A DNA stretch of 64,000 nucleotides from Pseudomonas sp. CBZ-4 (GCF_000346755.1 NZ_ANNV01000169.1:1-64000); one strand, 5' to 3'. Shown: positions 15,521 through 24,351, counted from the stretch's first letter. Translations and numbers: made by a program. The notes: generated from the letters alone by a model not told the origin.

Positions 15521-17806
15521 TTAAAGCGACGAGTATTTCTTGCGCAGACGCTGACGGATCAGCTCGGCGAGGGTGTTCATGATGAAGGTGAACAGCAGCA
15601 GCACCAGCGCCGAGAGGAACAGCACACGGTAGTGACTACCGCCCACTTCCGACTCCGGCATCTCCACCGCAACGTTGGCCGCCAGGGTGCGCAGGCCTTC
15701 GAACAGGTTCATCTCCATCACCGGGGTGTTGCCGGTGGCCATCAGCACGATCATGGTCTCGCCGACGGCGCGGCCCATGCCGATCATCAGCGCCGAGAAA
15801 ATCCCCGGGCTGGCGGTCAGGATCACCACGCGGGTCATGGTCTGCCACGGCGTGGCACCCAGGGCCAGCGAGCCCAGGGTCAGGCCGCGCGGTACGCTGA
15901 ACACGGCGTCTTCGGCGATGGAGTAGATGTTCGGGATCACCGCGAAACCCATGGCCAGGCCGACTACCAGGGCGTTGCGCTGGTCGTAGGTGATGCCGAG
16001 GTCGTGGGAGATCCACATGCGCATGTCGCCGCCGAAGAACCAGGTTTCCAGGTAGGGGCTCATGTACAGCGAGAGCCAGCCCACAAACAGGATCACCGGG
16101 ATCAGGATCGCGCTTTCCCAGCCATCGGGAACGCGCAGGCGGATCGACTCAGGCAAGCGGCTGAAGATAAAGCCGGCCACCAGGATGCCAATCGGCAACA
16201 GCATCAACAGGCTGAAAATCCCCGGTAGATGCCCCTCGACATACGGCGCGAGGAACAGGCCGGCGAAGAAGCCGAGGATCACCGTCGGCATCGCTTCCAT
16301 CAGTTCGATCACCGGCTTGACCTTGCGGCGCAGGCTCGGGGCCATGAAGTACGCGGTGTAGATGGCAGCGGCAACAGCCAGCGGTGCGGCCAGCAGCATG
16401 GCGTAGAACGCCGCCTTCAGCGTACCGAAGGTCAGTGGCGCCAGGCTCATCTTGGGTTCGAAGTCGGTGTTGGCGGCGGTCGATTGCCAGACGTATTTAG
16501 GCTCGTCGTAGTTCTCGTACCAGACCTTGCTCCACAACGCGCTCCACGAGACCTCCGGGTGCGGGTTGTCGAGCAGCAGCGGTTGCAGCTTGCCGCCGGC
16601 TTCCACAATCACGCGGTTGGCCCGTGGCGACAGGCCGAATACGCCTTGGCCATCGACCACCGGGTCCACCAGCAGGGTGCGGTGGGCGGTGCTGTGGAAC
16701 ACGCCGAACTTGCCGGAGGCGTCGAGGGCGGTGAAGCCTTTGCGACGTTCTTCGGCGGTGATTTCAACGATAGGCGCGGTGCCCATCTGGAAGGTGCGGA
16801 TCTGCTTGAGGTGCTGCTCGCCATCCGGGTCGCGGGCCATGAACCACTGGGCCAGGCCGCCTTTGGAGTTACCGACGATCAGCGAGATACCGCCCACCAA
16901 CTGGGTGCTGGCGGTGATTTCGGCATCGCCACTTTCCAACAATTTGTATCGACCGTTGAGGCTCTTGTCCCGTAGGTTGAATACATCGGCCAGGGCACGG
17001 CCGTTAATCACGTACAACCATTGCTGGCGTGGGTCGATGAAGATCGCCTTCACCGGCTCGGTCATCTGCGGCAGCTCGATACGCTTCTGCTCGCTGGTGA
17101 CTTCGCCCGTCATCATGTTTTCTTCGCGGCTCAGGGACAGCACGTTCAAGTGCGAACCCGCGGAGCCGGCAACCACCAGGGTGGAATCCGTAGCGTTGAG
17201 CGCGACGTGCTCCAGCGGGCGACCGGCGTCATCGAGGACGATCGGCGTTTCGCCGTAGGGGTATTCGATCGCGGGCGAAATGGTTTTCTTGCCGTCCGGG
17301 TAGGACACCTTATAGGTGTGGCGGAACACCATGGACTGGCCATTGGACAGACCCAGGATCACCAGCGGGCTGCCGGGCTGGTCTTCACCGATGGAGACGA
17401 CCTGGCTACCGGCCGGCAACGGCAGGTCGACACGCTTGAGCTCGGCGCCAGTGTCCACGTTGAAGAACAGTGCCTGGCCCTTGTCGGAAACCCGCATGGC
17501 GACCTGGTTCTGCTCTTCGAGCGAGATCATCAACGGCTTGCCGGCGTCCTGGATCCAGGCCGGGGTCAGTGCGTCTTCCTTGGTCAGCGAGGCGCCTTGG
17601 AACAGCGGCGCAACCACGTAGGCGAGGAAGAAGAAGATCAGCGTGATTGCACCGAGGACGGCGAGACCGCCGATCAATACATACCAACGGGTCAGGCGAT
17701 CTTTGAGCGCGCGAATGCGGCGCTTGCGTTGCAGCTCAGGCGTATTGAAATCAATGCGCTTGGGAGGAGAAGTCGTCGTCATGGTGGAATTGGCCAGATC
17801 ATTCAT
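15521..17806 (-). CDS. pstC: Phosphate ABC transporter permease PstC, long form
   Basis: A 761-residue permease from the ATG at 17806, chosen because AGGGTG precedes it by 6 bases; a GTG two codons earlier is too close to that site. After an N-terminal membrane helix (VLIGGLAVLGAITLIFFFLAYV) comes a soluble domain of about 370 residues with beta-propeller-like repeats. The transport core begins near residue 440 and includes LELMEAMPT-like PVIELMEAMPTVILGF and the coupling loop SLALGATPWQTMTRVV. It pairs with PstA, and the long soluble insertion is typical of this genus. A Pho box lies 22 bases upstream, so pstCAB-phoU can start separately from pstS. Confidence 0.95.
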   Translation of the reverse strand: MNDLANSTMTTTSPPKRIDFNTPELQRKRRIRALKDRLTRWYVLIGGLAVLGAITLIFFFLAYVVAPLFQGASLTKEDALTPAWIQDAGKPLMISLEEQNQVAMRVSDKGQALFFNVDTGAELKRVDLPLPAGSQVVSIGEDQPGSPLVILGLSNGQSMVFRHTYKVSYPDGKKTISPAIEYPYGETPIVLDDAGRPLEHVALNATDSTLVVAGSAGSHLNVLSLSREENMMTGEVTSEQKRIELPQMTEPVKAIFIDPRQQWLYVINGRALADVFNLRDKSLNGRYKLLESGDAEITASTQLVGGISLIVGNSKGGLAQWFMARDPDGEQHLKQIRTFQMGTAPIVEITAEERRKGFTALDASGKFGVFHSTAHRTLLVDPVVDGQGVFGLSPRANRVIVEAGGKLQPLLLDNPHPEVSWSALWSKVWYENYDEPKYVWQSTAANTDFEPKMSLAPLTFGTLKAAFYAMLLAAPLAVAAAIYTAYFMAPSLRRKVKPVIELMEAMPTVILGFFAGLFLAPYVEGHLPGIFSLLMLLPIGILVAGFIFSRLPESIRLRVPDGWESAILIPVILFVGWLSLYMSPYLETWFFGGDMRMWISHDLGITYDQRNALVVGLAMGFAVIPNIYSIAEDAVFSVPRGLTLGSLALGATPWQTMTRVVILTASPGIFSALMIGMGRAVGETMIVLMATGNTPVMEMNLFEGLRTLAANVAVEMPESEVGGSHYRVLFLSALVLLLFTFIMNTLAELIRQRLRKKYSSL

Positions 17807-17828
17807 GCGCACACCCTAGCGATCCTGT

Positions 17829-17846
17829 ATGACAGAAAGATGACAA
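17829..17846 (-). promoter_or_regulatory. Pho box upstream of pstC
   Basis: On the minus strand this reads TTGTCAT-CTTT-CTGTCAT, nearly the perfect PhoB consensus. It ends only 22 bases before the pstC start, which leaves room for a very short leader. Confidence 0.9.
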
Positions 17847-17920
17847 TGCAGTGACGCAAGAAATCCGCCGCGTAGCAGAGCTGGCAGCGGACTAAAAATT
17901 AGGAGGCGTAGACGGCTAGT

Positions 17921-18005
17921 GTGGGAGCGGGCTTGCCCGCGATGGCATCAATACGGTTTCAACTCTACACCGCGTCGCCAGCATCGCGGGCAAGCCCGCT
18001 CCCAC
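17921..18005. repeat. REPIN between pstS and pstC
   Basis: Inverted copies of GTGGGAGCGGGCTTGCCCGC flank about 45 bases. Placed 35 bases after the pstS stop, it separates pstS from the Pho box of pstC. Confidence 0.95.
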
Positions 18006-18039
18006 AGAAAAGCATGCATCTACACCAGGTATTGCAGGC

Positions 18040-19026
18040 TTACTTGCCGCCTTCCTTCAAACCCAGGTCAGCCAGGGCCTTGGCGGCAACTTTGGCTGGC
18101 AGCGGGATGTAGCCGTCTTTCACGACAACTTCCTGGCCCTGTTTGGACAGAACCAGTTTCACGAACTCAGCTTCCAGCGGGGCCAGAGGCTTGTTCGGGG
18201 CTTTGTTGACGTAAACGTAGAGGAAACGCGACAGCGGGTATTTGCCGTTCAGGGCGTTTTCTTCGCTGTCTTCGATGAAGTCAGTGCTGCCTTTCTTGGC
18301 CAGGGCAACGGTCTTCACGCTTGCAGTCTTGTAGCCGATGCCCGAGTAACCGATGCCGTTCAGCGAGGAGCTGATCGACTGCACGACCGAAGCCGAGCCT
18401 GGTTGTTCGTTCACGTTTGGCTTGTAGTCGCCTTTGCACAGGGCTTCTTCTTTGAAGTAGCCGTAGGTGCCGGATACCGAGTTACGGCCGAACAGTTGCA
18501 CTGGCTTGTTGGCCAGGTCGCCGGTCACACCCAGGTCGCCCCAGGTTTTAACGTCGGCTTTGCCGCCGCACAGACGCGTCGAGGAGAAGATCGCGTCGAC
18601 TTGTTCCATGGTCAGGTGCTGGATCGGGTTGTCTTTGTGTACGAACACAGCCAGGGCGTCCACGGCAACCGGGATAGCGGTTGGCTTGTAGCCGTACTTC
18701 TGTTCGAAGGCAGCCAGTTCGGTGTCCTTCATCTTGCGGCTCATCGGGCCCAGGTTGGAGGTGCCTTCAGTCAACGCAGGTGGCGCGGTGGCGGAGCCAG
18801 CGGCCTGAATCTGGATGTTTACGTTCGGGTATTCTTTTTTGTAGGACTCGGCCCACAGGGTCATCAGGTTGGCCAGGGTGTCAGAACCAACGCTGGACAA
18901 GTTGCCCGATACACCGGTGGTTTTGGTGTAGCTCGGGATAGCTGGGTCAACAGCGGCGAACGCGTTAGCAGTCGCAACGCCAGCAGCGACAAAAGTCATG
19001 GCCGCCATCAAACGCTTCAGTTTCAT
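18040..19026 (-). CDS. pstS: Phosphate-binding periplasmic protein PstS
   Basis: A 328-residue periplasmic protein that captures phosphate for PstCAB. The signal peptide is MAAMTFVAAGVATANAFA. The mature protein shows GNLSSVGSDTLANLM at its start, the phosphate-contacting GRNSVSGTYGYF near residue 180, and GIGYSGIGY near residue 225. There is no lipobox, so it is soluble. AGGAG lies 7 bases before the ATG. It heads the cluster behind its own Pho box and is the expected most abundant product of the regulon. Confidence 0.95.
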   Translation of the reverse strand: MKLKRLMAAMTFVAAGVATANAFAAVDPAIPSYTKTTGVSGNLSSVGSDTLANLMTLWAESYKKEYPNVNIQIQAAGSATAPPALTEGTSNLGPMSRKMKDTELAAFEQKYGYKPTAIPVAVDALAVFVHKDNPIQHLTMEQVDAIFSSTRLCGGKADVKTWGDLGVTGDLANKPVQLFGRNSVSGTYGYFKEEALCKGDYKPNVNEQPGSASVVQSISSSLNGIGYSGIGYKTASVKTVALAKKGSTDFIEDSEENALNGKYPLSRFLYVYVNKAPNKPLAPLEAEFVKLVLSKQGQEVVVKDGYIPLPAKVAAKALADLGLKEGGK

Positions 19027-19104
19027 GCCTTACTCCTAGCAGATAGGGATAGTTGGATCGGGGCCAAGTATCGGTAGGCCGTGTGAACACTCTATGTCTG
19101 GAAT

Positions 19105-19122
19105 ATGACAATTAGATGAAAG
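19105..19122 (-). promoter_or_regulatory. Pho box upstream of pstS
   Basis: On the minus strand this reads CTTTCAT-CTAA-TTGTCAT, two PhoB half-sites with the correct 4-base spacing, ending 78 bases before the pstS start. Confidence 0.85.
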
Positions 19123-19217
19123 GCCAGTATTGGCTTTAAACGCGGCAAGACGGGGAAAGGTTCGCAAACACGGGGGGTTGGGACAGGAGCGGAGGTGTTT
19201 CAGAAATACTCTGTAAT

Positions 19218-19250
19218 GCGATCGCTCCTACATTGCGTAGGAACGATCGC
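19218..19250. terminator. Long hairpin downstream of the MFS gene
   Basis: GCGATCGCTCCTAC (19218-19231) and GTAGGAACGATCGC (19237-19250) pair over 14 bases with one mismatch around a 5-base loop. It lies 10 bases after the minus-strand MFS gene. No T run follows, so it may be a repeat element or processed hairpin rather than a classical terminator. Confidence 0.55.
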
Positions 19251-19260
19251 TTTCAAGGCG

Positions 19261-20550
19261 TTAGCGCGAGCGCTTCCACAGATACCCACCCACCAACATC
19301 CCCATCACGCACAGCGCGGCGACATAGTAAGCAGGGCCCATCGGGCTTTCCTTCATCAGCAACGACACCGCCAGCGGCGTCAGGCCGCCGAAAATCGCGT
19401 AGGCCACGTTGTAGGAGAACGACAAGCCGCTGAAGCGCACCACCGGTGGGAAGGCTTTCACCATCACGTAGGGCACCACGCCGATGGTGCCGACGAACAG
19501 GCCCGTCAGGGCGTACAGCGGGAACAGCCAGTCCGGGTGCTGGACCAGGCTGTGGTACAGCGTCCACGAGCTGCACAGCAGCAACAGGCAACCGCCGACC
19601 AGCACGCGGCCGGCACCGAAACGGTCAGCCAGGGCGCCGGAGAGGATGCAGCCCAGGCTCAGGGTGACGATGGCCAGGCTGTTGGCTTGCAGGGCAACGG
19701 TCGGCGCGAAGTGATAAACGGTCTGCAGCACGGTCGGGGTCATCAGGATGACCACGACGATACCGGCCGACAGCAGCCAGGTCAGCAGCATCGACAGCAC
19801 GATGGCGCCACGGTGGTCACGCAATACGGCGCGCAGCGGCAGCTCGGCGGCCAGAGTCTTGCGTTGCTGCATCTCGGCGAAGATCGGCGTCTCATGCAAC
19901 CAACGACGCAGGTACACCGACAACAAGCCAAACACGCCGCCCAGCAGGAACGGGATGCGCCAGGCGAAATCCGACACTTCTACAGGGGTGTACAGGGTGT
20001 TGATGGCCGTCGCCACCAGCGAACCCAGGAGAATACCGGCGGTAAGGCCGCTGGTCAGGGTGCCGCAGGCGTAGCCGATGTGGCGCGGCGGTACGTGTTC
20101 GGAGACGAACACCCACGCGCCCGGCACTTCGCCACCAATCGCCGCGCCCTGGATGACGCGCATCAGCAGCAACAGGATCGGCGCCCACAGGCCGATCTGC
20201 GCGTAGGTCGGCAGCAAGCCCATGATCAAGGTCGGTACGGCCATCATGAAGATGCTCAGGGTGAACATCTTCTTGCGGCCCAGCAGGTCACCAAAGTGCG
20301 CCATGATGATGCCGCCCAGCGGACGCGCCAGGTAGCCGGCGGCGAAGATGCCGAAGGTCTGCATCATGCGCAGCCATTCGGGCATGTCCACCGGGAAGAA
20401 AAGTTTTCCGACCACGGTGGCGAAAAACACGAAAATGATGAAATCATAAAATTCCAGCGCCCCGCCCAAGGCAGACAGCGACAGGGTTTTGTAGTCGTTG
20501 CGGGTCAGCGGGCGCGAAGGTTGCGCGCTGCTTGCGGGCACGGAGGACAT
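19261..20550 (-). CDS. MFS transporter, metabolite:H+ symporter family
   Basis: A 429-residue membrane transporter from the ATG at 20550; the open frame extends further upstream but without coding character. It shows the metabolite-proton symporter pattern: SLSALGGALEFYDFIIFVFF in helix 1, the RPLGGIIMAHFGDLLGRKK signature loop after helix 2, and the RVIQGAAIGGEVPGAWVF helix 4 motif. Relatives carry shikimate, citrate, ketoglutarate or aromatic acids; the substrate cannot be read from the sequence. It stands alone, divergent from a thioesterase gene. Confidence 0.9.
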   Translation of the reverse strand: MSSVPASSAQPSRPLTRNDYKTLSLSALGGALEFYDFIIFVFFATVVGKLFFPVDMPEWLRMMQTFGIFAAGYLARPLGGIIMAHFGDLLGRKKMFTLSIFMMAVPTLIMGLLPTYAQIGLWAPILLLLMRVIQGAAIGGEVPGAWVFVSEHVPPRHIGYACGTLTSGLTAGILLGSLVATAINTLYTPVEVSDFAWRIPFLLGGVFGLLSVYLRRWLHETPIFAEMQQRKTLAAELPLRAVLRDHRGAIVLSMLLTWLLSAGIVVVILMTPTVLQTVYHFAPTVALQANSLAIVTLSLGCILSGALADRFGAGRVLVGGCLLLLCSSWTLYHSLVQHPDWLFPLYALTGLFVGTIGVVPYVMVKAFPPVVRFSGLSFSYNVAYAIFGGLTPLAVSLLMKESPMGPAYYVAALCVMGMLVGGYLWKRSR

Positions 20551-20789
20551 GGCAAGGCTTCTCTTATTAGTCAGGACGGCAGATCCGCTGCGCTGGCTGA
20601 GCCAGGGCGGGTTGGGCAAGATAGCAAATCGCCTGGAAAAGCACACCAGAAGCACAGTTGCGCGAAAAAGCCGCAATACAGCGGCTAATTGCCGACCAAA
20701 TCAGCCACAGACGGTCGTCGCGGCGCAAGGGTCCCGATATACTCGGCCCTTGACGCGCCAGACCCGCAGTCTTGAGAGGCATACCCGGC

Positions 20790-21194
20790 ATGATCGAACT
20801 CGAACAAGAAGACCCTATCCCGCAAGGCGACCTCGCCCTGCAAATCACCGCGCTGCCGCGTGAAACCAACGGCTTTGGCGATATCTTCGGCGGCTGGCTG
20901 GTCGCGCAGATGGACCTCGCCGGCACCGCCATGGCCAGCAAGGTCGCGGGCGGACGTGTGGCCACCGTGGCCATCGATCGCATGGCGTTCCTGGTGCCGG
21001 TCGCCGTGGGCGCGCAGCTGTCCTTTTATACCCAGGCCCTGGAGATCGGCCGCAGCTCGATCCAGATGATGGTCGAAGTGTGGAGCGACGACCCGCTGTC
21101 CAGCGAATGGCGCAAGGTCACCGAGGCGGTGTTCGTGTTCGTCGCCATCGACGGCAGCGGCCGTACGCGCTCGGTGCCATCGCGCGCCCGTTAA
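20790..21194 (+). CDS. Acyl-CoA thioesterase, YciA-like hotdog fold
   Basis: A 134-residue protein starting at the ATG at 20790, with GAGAGG about 10 bases ahead. It contains TNGFGDIFGGWLVAQMDLAG, where the Asp and Gly-rich turn form the CoA-thioester site of YciA-type hotdog thioesterases, and RVATVAIDRMAFLVPVAVG for the central strand. Such enzymes hydrolyse short to medium acyl-CoA. The length fits the bacterial single-domain form. It is followed 57 bases later by the mutarotase gene on the same strand. Confidence 0.88.
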   Translation: MIELEQEDPIPQGDLALQITALPRETNGFGDIFGGWLVAQMDLAGTAMASKVAGGRVATVAIDRMAFLVPVAVGAQLSFYTQALEIGRSSIQMMVEVWSDDPLSSEWRKVTEAVFVFVAIDGSGRTRSVPSRAR

Positions 21195-21251
21195 ACCTCG
21201 CCGGGTTTTGACGGTCAATTGCCCCATTGCCTGCCATTAAGAGTGCTTGAT

Positions 21252-22151
21252 ATGCCTGTGCCCCACGTTGAAACCGTGAAGATCGACGAGCTGGACTGCT
21301 GGCGCATCCGCCACAACGGCGCTGAGTTGATGGTGGCCCAACAGGGCGCGCACATCTTCAGTTACGGACGTGACGGCGAGCAGCCGCTGATCTGGCCGAA
21401 CCCCGAAGCGGTGTTCAAGCAGGGCAAGGGCATTCGTACCGGCGTACCGGTGTGCTGGCCGTGGTTTGGCGTATTTGAGCGCAACCCGCACAGCGTCAAG
21501 GCGATGCGCCAGAGCGAGCAGCCGGCCGGTGCCCATGGTTTTGTGCGTACGGCGTTGTGGGAATTGGCTGCGACCGAGCTTGAAGGCGACGCCTTGCGCG
21601 TTGACCTGGTATTGCCGGTGCCCGCAGGCGGCTTCCCCGGTTGGCCCCATCAGGTTGACCTGACCCTGAGCCTGCTGCTGGACGAGCAACTGCACATCCG
21701 CCTGACCAGCCACAACCGTGGCAGCGACAGCGTGACGCTGAGCCAGGCACTGCACACCTATTTCGCCGTGAGCGATGTGCGCAATGTGCAGGTCGACGGG
21801 CTGGACGGGACGGCGTATATCGACACCGCTGACGGCTGGACCAAGAAAAACCAGTCCGGTCTGCTGCACTTCAGCGCCGAGACGGATCGCATCTACCTCG
21901 ATACGCCGGCGCAGTTGAGCATCGTCGATCAAGACTGGCAGCGTCGCATCCAGCTCACCAGCGAGGGCTCGACGTCCACCGTGATCTGGAACCCGTGGAC
22001 TGAACGCGCCAAGGCCTTCGATGACATGGCCGATGACGGCTGGACGGGGATGTTGTGCATCGAGACGGCGAATGTGCTGGATGATGTTGTTGAATTGGCA
22101 CCCGGCCAAAGCCACACCTTAGGCGTGAGCATCACCGCTACTGCCCTGTAA
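21252..22151 (+). CDS. D-hexose-6-phosphate mutarotase (YeaD family)
   Basis: A 299-residue aldose-1-epimerase-like enzyme that interconverts anomers of glucose-6-phosphate. The beta-sandwich landmarks are QQGAHIFSYGRDGEQPLIW near residue 30, GIRTGVPVCWPWFG near 70 (the Arg contacts phosphate), HGFVRTALWEL near 95, the catalytic His in LSQALHTYFAVSD near 170, and WNPWTERAKAFDDM near 245 with a following Glu in CIETANV. The start at 21252 was preferred to an in-frame codon 11 residues earlier, because AAGAG precedes it. A REPIN follows the stop. Confidence 0.92.
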   Translation: MPVPHVETVKIDELDCWRIRHNGAELMVAQQGAHIFSYGRDGEQPLIWPNPEAVFKQGKGIRTGVPVCWPWFGVFERNPHSVKAMRQSEQPAGAHGFVRTALWELAATELEGDALRVDLVLPVPAGGFPGWPHQVDLTLSLLLDEQLHIRLTSHNRGSDSVTLSQALHTYFAVSDVRNVQVDGLDGTAYIDTADGWTKKNQSGLLHFSAETDRIYLDTPAQLSIVDQDWQRRIQLTSEGSTSTVIWNPWTERAKAFDDMADDGWTGMLCIETANVLDDVVELAPGQSHTLGVSITATAL

Positions 22152-22165
22152 ACCCGATCAAAACT

Positions 22166-22266
22166 GTGGGAGCTGGCTTGCCTGCGATAGCATCAACTCG
22201 GTACTACTGATACACCGAGGTGCCTGCATCGCAGGCAAGCCAGCTCCCACACAAGCCAGCTCCCAC
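22166..22266. repeat. REPIN with an extra partial half-copy
   Basis: A complete GAGCTGGCTTGCCTGC-type REPIN occupies 22166-22250. It is followed directly by a second copy of just its outer end (AAGCCAGCTCCCAC at 22253-22266), so the right arm is partly duplicated in tandem. Confidence 0.92.
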
Positions 22267-22284
22267 ATTGATTTGTGCCGGGCT

Positions 22285-22821
22285 TTAGAGATCGGACTCT
22301 TTTACTACGCGCACTTTCCCCGCATCCAGCGCATAAGCGGCGTCGGCCAAGTCGTTGTTGACCTTTTCGACCTTGAGCGTCCCCGTCACCCACAACGGCG
22401 TGTAGATATCATCCAGCTTCAACCCCTTGGGATAACGCACCAGCACCAGCTGGTTAGGCGGCGGTGGCGGCACGTGGATGCACGCGCCTGGGTAGGGCAC
22501 CAGGAAAAACAGCGTGCTGCGGCCCTTGGCGTCGGTTTCCAGCGGCACTGGATAGCCGCCGATGCGGATGTTCTTGCCGTTCATCGCCGCCACGGTCTTG
22601 GTCGAATACATCACCGCCGGCAAGCCTTTGCTCTGCTTCAGGCCACCTTTATCGGTGAACGTGCCTTGGGCTTCGGGGGAGTTGTGGTCGATCTCGGGCA
22701 TGGTTTCGAGGGCTTTCTGGTCCGACAGCGGCATCAGGTCGAGCCAGTCGGTTTCCGGCAGTTCGCCGGCGTGCGCAAGGCCAGAGCCGAGCAGGAGGAG
22801 AGTCAACAGAAGACGGCGCAT
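22285..22821 (-). CDS. DUF3299-type periplasmic protein
   Basis: A 178-residue exported protein with the signal peptide LLLTLLLLGSGLAHA. The mature part reads as a DUF3299 domain: IRIGGYPVPLETD, FFLVPYPGACIHVPPPPPNQ with its conserved Cys-Ile-His-Val and proline run, and PLWVTGTLKVEKV. Its function is not known; members often occur near metal- or ABC-export genes, which is not the case here. The ribosome binding site before the ATG at 22821 is weak. Confidence 0.85.
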   Translation of the reverse strand: MRRLLLTLLLLGSGLAHAGELPETDWLDLMPLSDQKALETMPEIDHNSPEAQGTFTDKGGLKQSKGLPAVMYSTKTVAAMNGKNIRIGGYPVPLETDAKGRSTLFFLVPYPGACIHVPPPPPNQLVLVRYPKGLKLDDIYTPLWVTGTLKVEKVNNDLADAAYALDAGKVRVVKESDL

Positions 22822-22860
22822 GGGGAGCAGCTCGGCAAGGAAAACAGTGCCGGCATTCTA

Positions 22861-22893
22861 GCCCTCTGCGCCTGCGCAGCGCAGAGGGCTTTG
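22861..22893. terminator. Hairpin downstream of the GlsB-like gene
   Basis: GCCCTCTGCGC (22861-22871) and GCGCAGAGGGC (22879-22889) pair perfectly over 11 bases. The hairpin lies between the GlsB-like gene and the DUF3299 gene, both on the minus strand; a T run is lacking on that strand. Confidence 0.6.
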
Positions 22894-22902
22894 TCGCTTA
22901 GA

Positions 22903-23148
22903 TCATTTCTTTTTGATCAGGCCGTAGATCACCAGCAGGATGATCGCGCCGATCAGCGCGCCGATGAAGCCCGCGCCTTGACCGGCCTGGTAGATACCCA
23001 GGGCCTGGCCACCGTAGGTCGCCGCCAGGGAGCCGGCGATACCCAGCAGGATGGTCATGATCCAGCCCATGCTGTCGTCGCCAGGCTTGAGGAAACGCGC
23101 CAGCAGGCCGACGATCAGGCCGATAAAGATGGTTCCGATGATACCCAT
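22903..23148 (-). CDS. GlsB/YeaQ/YmgE family stress membrane protein
   Basis: An 81-residue inner-membrane protein with three hydrophobic segments: GTIFIGLIVGLLARFLKPG, GWIMTILLGIAGSLAATYGG and GAIIGA-type helix FIGALIGAIILLVIYGLI. The LKPGDDSMGWI and Gly-rich AGQGAGFIGALIGA are typical of the transglycosylase-associated (GlsB) family, small proteins tied to general stress. AGAGGG precedes the ATG. Confidence 0.9.
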   Translation of the reverse strand: MGIIGTIFIGLIVGLLARFLKPGDDSMGWIMTILLGIAGSLAATYGGQALGIYQAGQGAGFIGALIGAIILLVIYGLIKKK

Positions 23149-23176
23149 GGCATTTCCCTCTGAATGTAGGTGAGCT

Positions 23177-23204
23177 ATGCCAAAGCCTAGTCAGGCTTTG
23201 GCAT
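23177..23204. terminator. Hairpin downstream of purK
   Basis: ATGCCAAAGCCT and AGGCTTTGGCAT form a perfect 12-bp stem with a 4-base loop (AGTC). It lies between the purK stop and the GlsB-like start. No T run follows, so the function as a terminator is probable but not certain. Confidence 0.55.
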
Positions 23205-23253
23205 CCTGCAATCAGAGAGACGACGATCGCCAATGGTTCCCGTCGGACTTGTC

Positions 23254-24339
23254 TTATTGCTCGGCGATCAGCGCTTCAACCTTGAGGATCTGCGCTTGCA
23301 GCGTCGCACGGTCCTTGCAACGCAGGTTGGCGTGGCCGACCTTGCGCCCGGCCTTGAAGGCCTTGCCGTAGTGATGCAAGTGGCAGTCGTCGATGGCGAT
23401 GACTTTTTCCACCGCCGGCACCACACCGATGAAGTTGAGCATCGCGCTCTCGCCGACCTTGGCGGTGGAACCCAATGGCAAGCCCGCGACCGCCCGCAGG
23501 TGGTTTTCGAACTGACTGCACTCGGCGCCTTCGGTGGTCCAGTGCCCGGAGTTGTGTACGCGTGGGGCGATTTCGTTGGCCTTGAGGCCACCGTCGACTT
23601 CAAAGAACTCGAACGCCATCACGCCGACGTAATCCAGCTGCGTGAGCACACGGCTGGAATAATCTTCCGCCAGGGCCTGCAACGGGTGGTCGGTGCTGGC
23701 CACGGACAGCTTGAGGATGCCGCTGTCGTGGGTGTTGTGCACCAACGGGTAGAAGCGGGTTTCGCCATCACGGGCACGCACGGCGATCAGCGAGACTTCG
23801 CCGGTGAACGGCACGAAGCCTTCCAGCAAGCAGGCGACGCTGCCCAGCTCGGCGAAGGTGCCGACTACATCGGCCGCAGTGCGCAGGACTTTCTGGCCCT
23901 TGCCGTCATAACCCAGGGTGCGGGTTTTCAGCACGGCCGGCAGGCCGATGCTGGCGACGGCGGCGTCCAGGTCCGCCTGGGACTGGATGTCGGCGAAGGC
24001 CGGGGTGGGAATGCCCAGGTCCTTGAACATGCTTTTCTCGAACCAGCGGTCACGGGCGATGCGCAAGGCTTCGGCGCTCGGGTACACCGGCACGAACTGC
24101 GAGAGGAAGGCCACGGTTTCAGCCGGCACGCTTTCGAACTCGAAGGTCACCAGGTCAACTTCGTCCGCCAGTTGGCGCAGGTGATCCGGGTCGCTGTAGT
24201 CAGCGCGCAGGTGTTCACCCAACGCAGCCGCGCATGCGTCCGGCGCCGGGTCCAGGAAAGCGAAGTTCATCCCCAGCGGGGTTCCCGCCAAGGCCAGCAT
24301 GCGGCCCAGTTGGCCGCCACCGATTACACCGATTTTCAT
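23254..24339 (-). CDS. purK: N5-carboxyaminoimidazole ribonucleotide synthase PurK
   Basis: A 361-residue ATP-grasp enzyme that carboxylates AIR with ATP and bicarbonate in purine synthesis. It begins MKIGVIGGGQLGRMLALAG, the usual N terminus, and shows VLKTRTLGYDGKGQKVL for the ATP loop, FTGEVSLIAVRA, and NEIAPRVHNSGHWTTEGA near residue 260. The ATG at 24339 was chosen over a TTG codon just upstream. It follows purE by 12 bases; the two enzymes act in succession. Confidence 0.97.
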   Translation of the reverse strand: MKIGVIGGGQLGRMLALAGTPLGMNFAFLDPAPDACAAALGEHLRADYSDPDHLRQLADEVDLVTFEFESVPAETVAFLSQFVPVYPSAEALRIARDRWFEKSMFKDLGIPTPAFADIQSQADLDAAVASIGLPAVLKTRTLGYDGKGQKVLRTAADVVGTFAELGSVACLLEGFVPFTGEVSLIAVRARDGETRFYPLVHNTHDSGILKLSVASTDHPLQALAEDYSSRVLTQLDYVGVMAFEFFEVDGGLKANEIAPRVHNSGHWTTEGAECSQFENHLRAVAGLPLGSTAKVGESAMLNFIGVVPAVEKVIAIDDCHLHHYGKAFKAGRKVGHANLRCKDRATLQAQILKVEALIAEQ

Positions 24340-24351
24340 CAATCAACAACC

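Noticed and set aside
13556..16228. 890-codon open frame on the plus strand, antisense to pstA and pstC
   Set aside because: It is the high-GC shadow of two well-supported genes; its translation is His/Gln/Arg-rich and has no domain features.
5752..18005. Repeated palindromes resembling a dispersed CRISPR
   Set aside because: Units are isolated REP/REPIN elements between genes, not regularly spaced repeats with unique spacers, and no cas genes are present.
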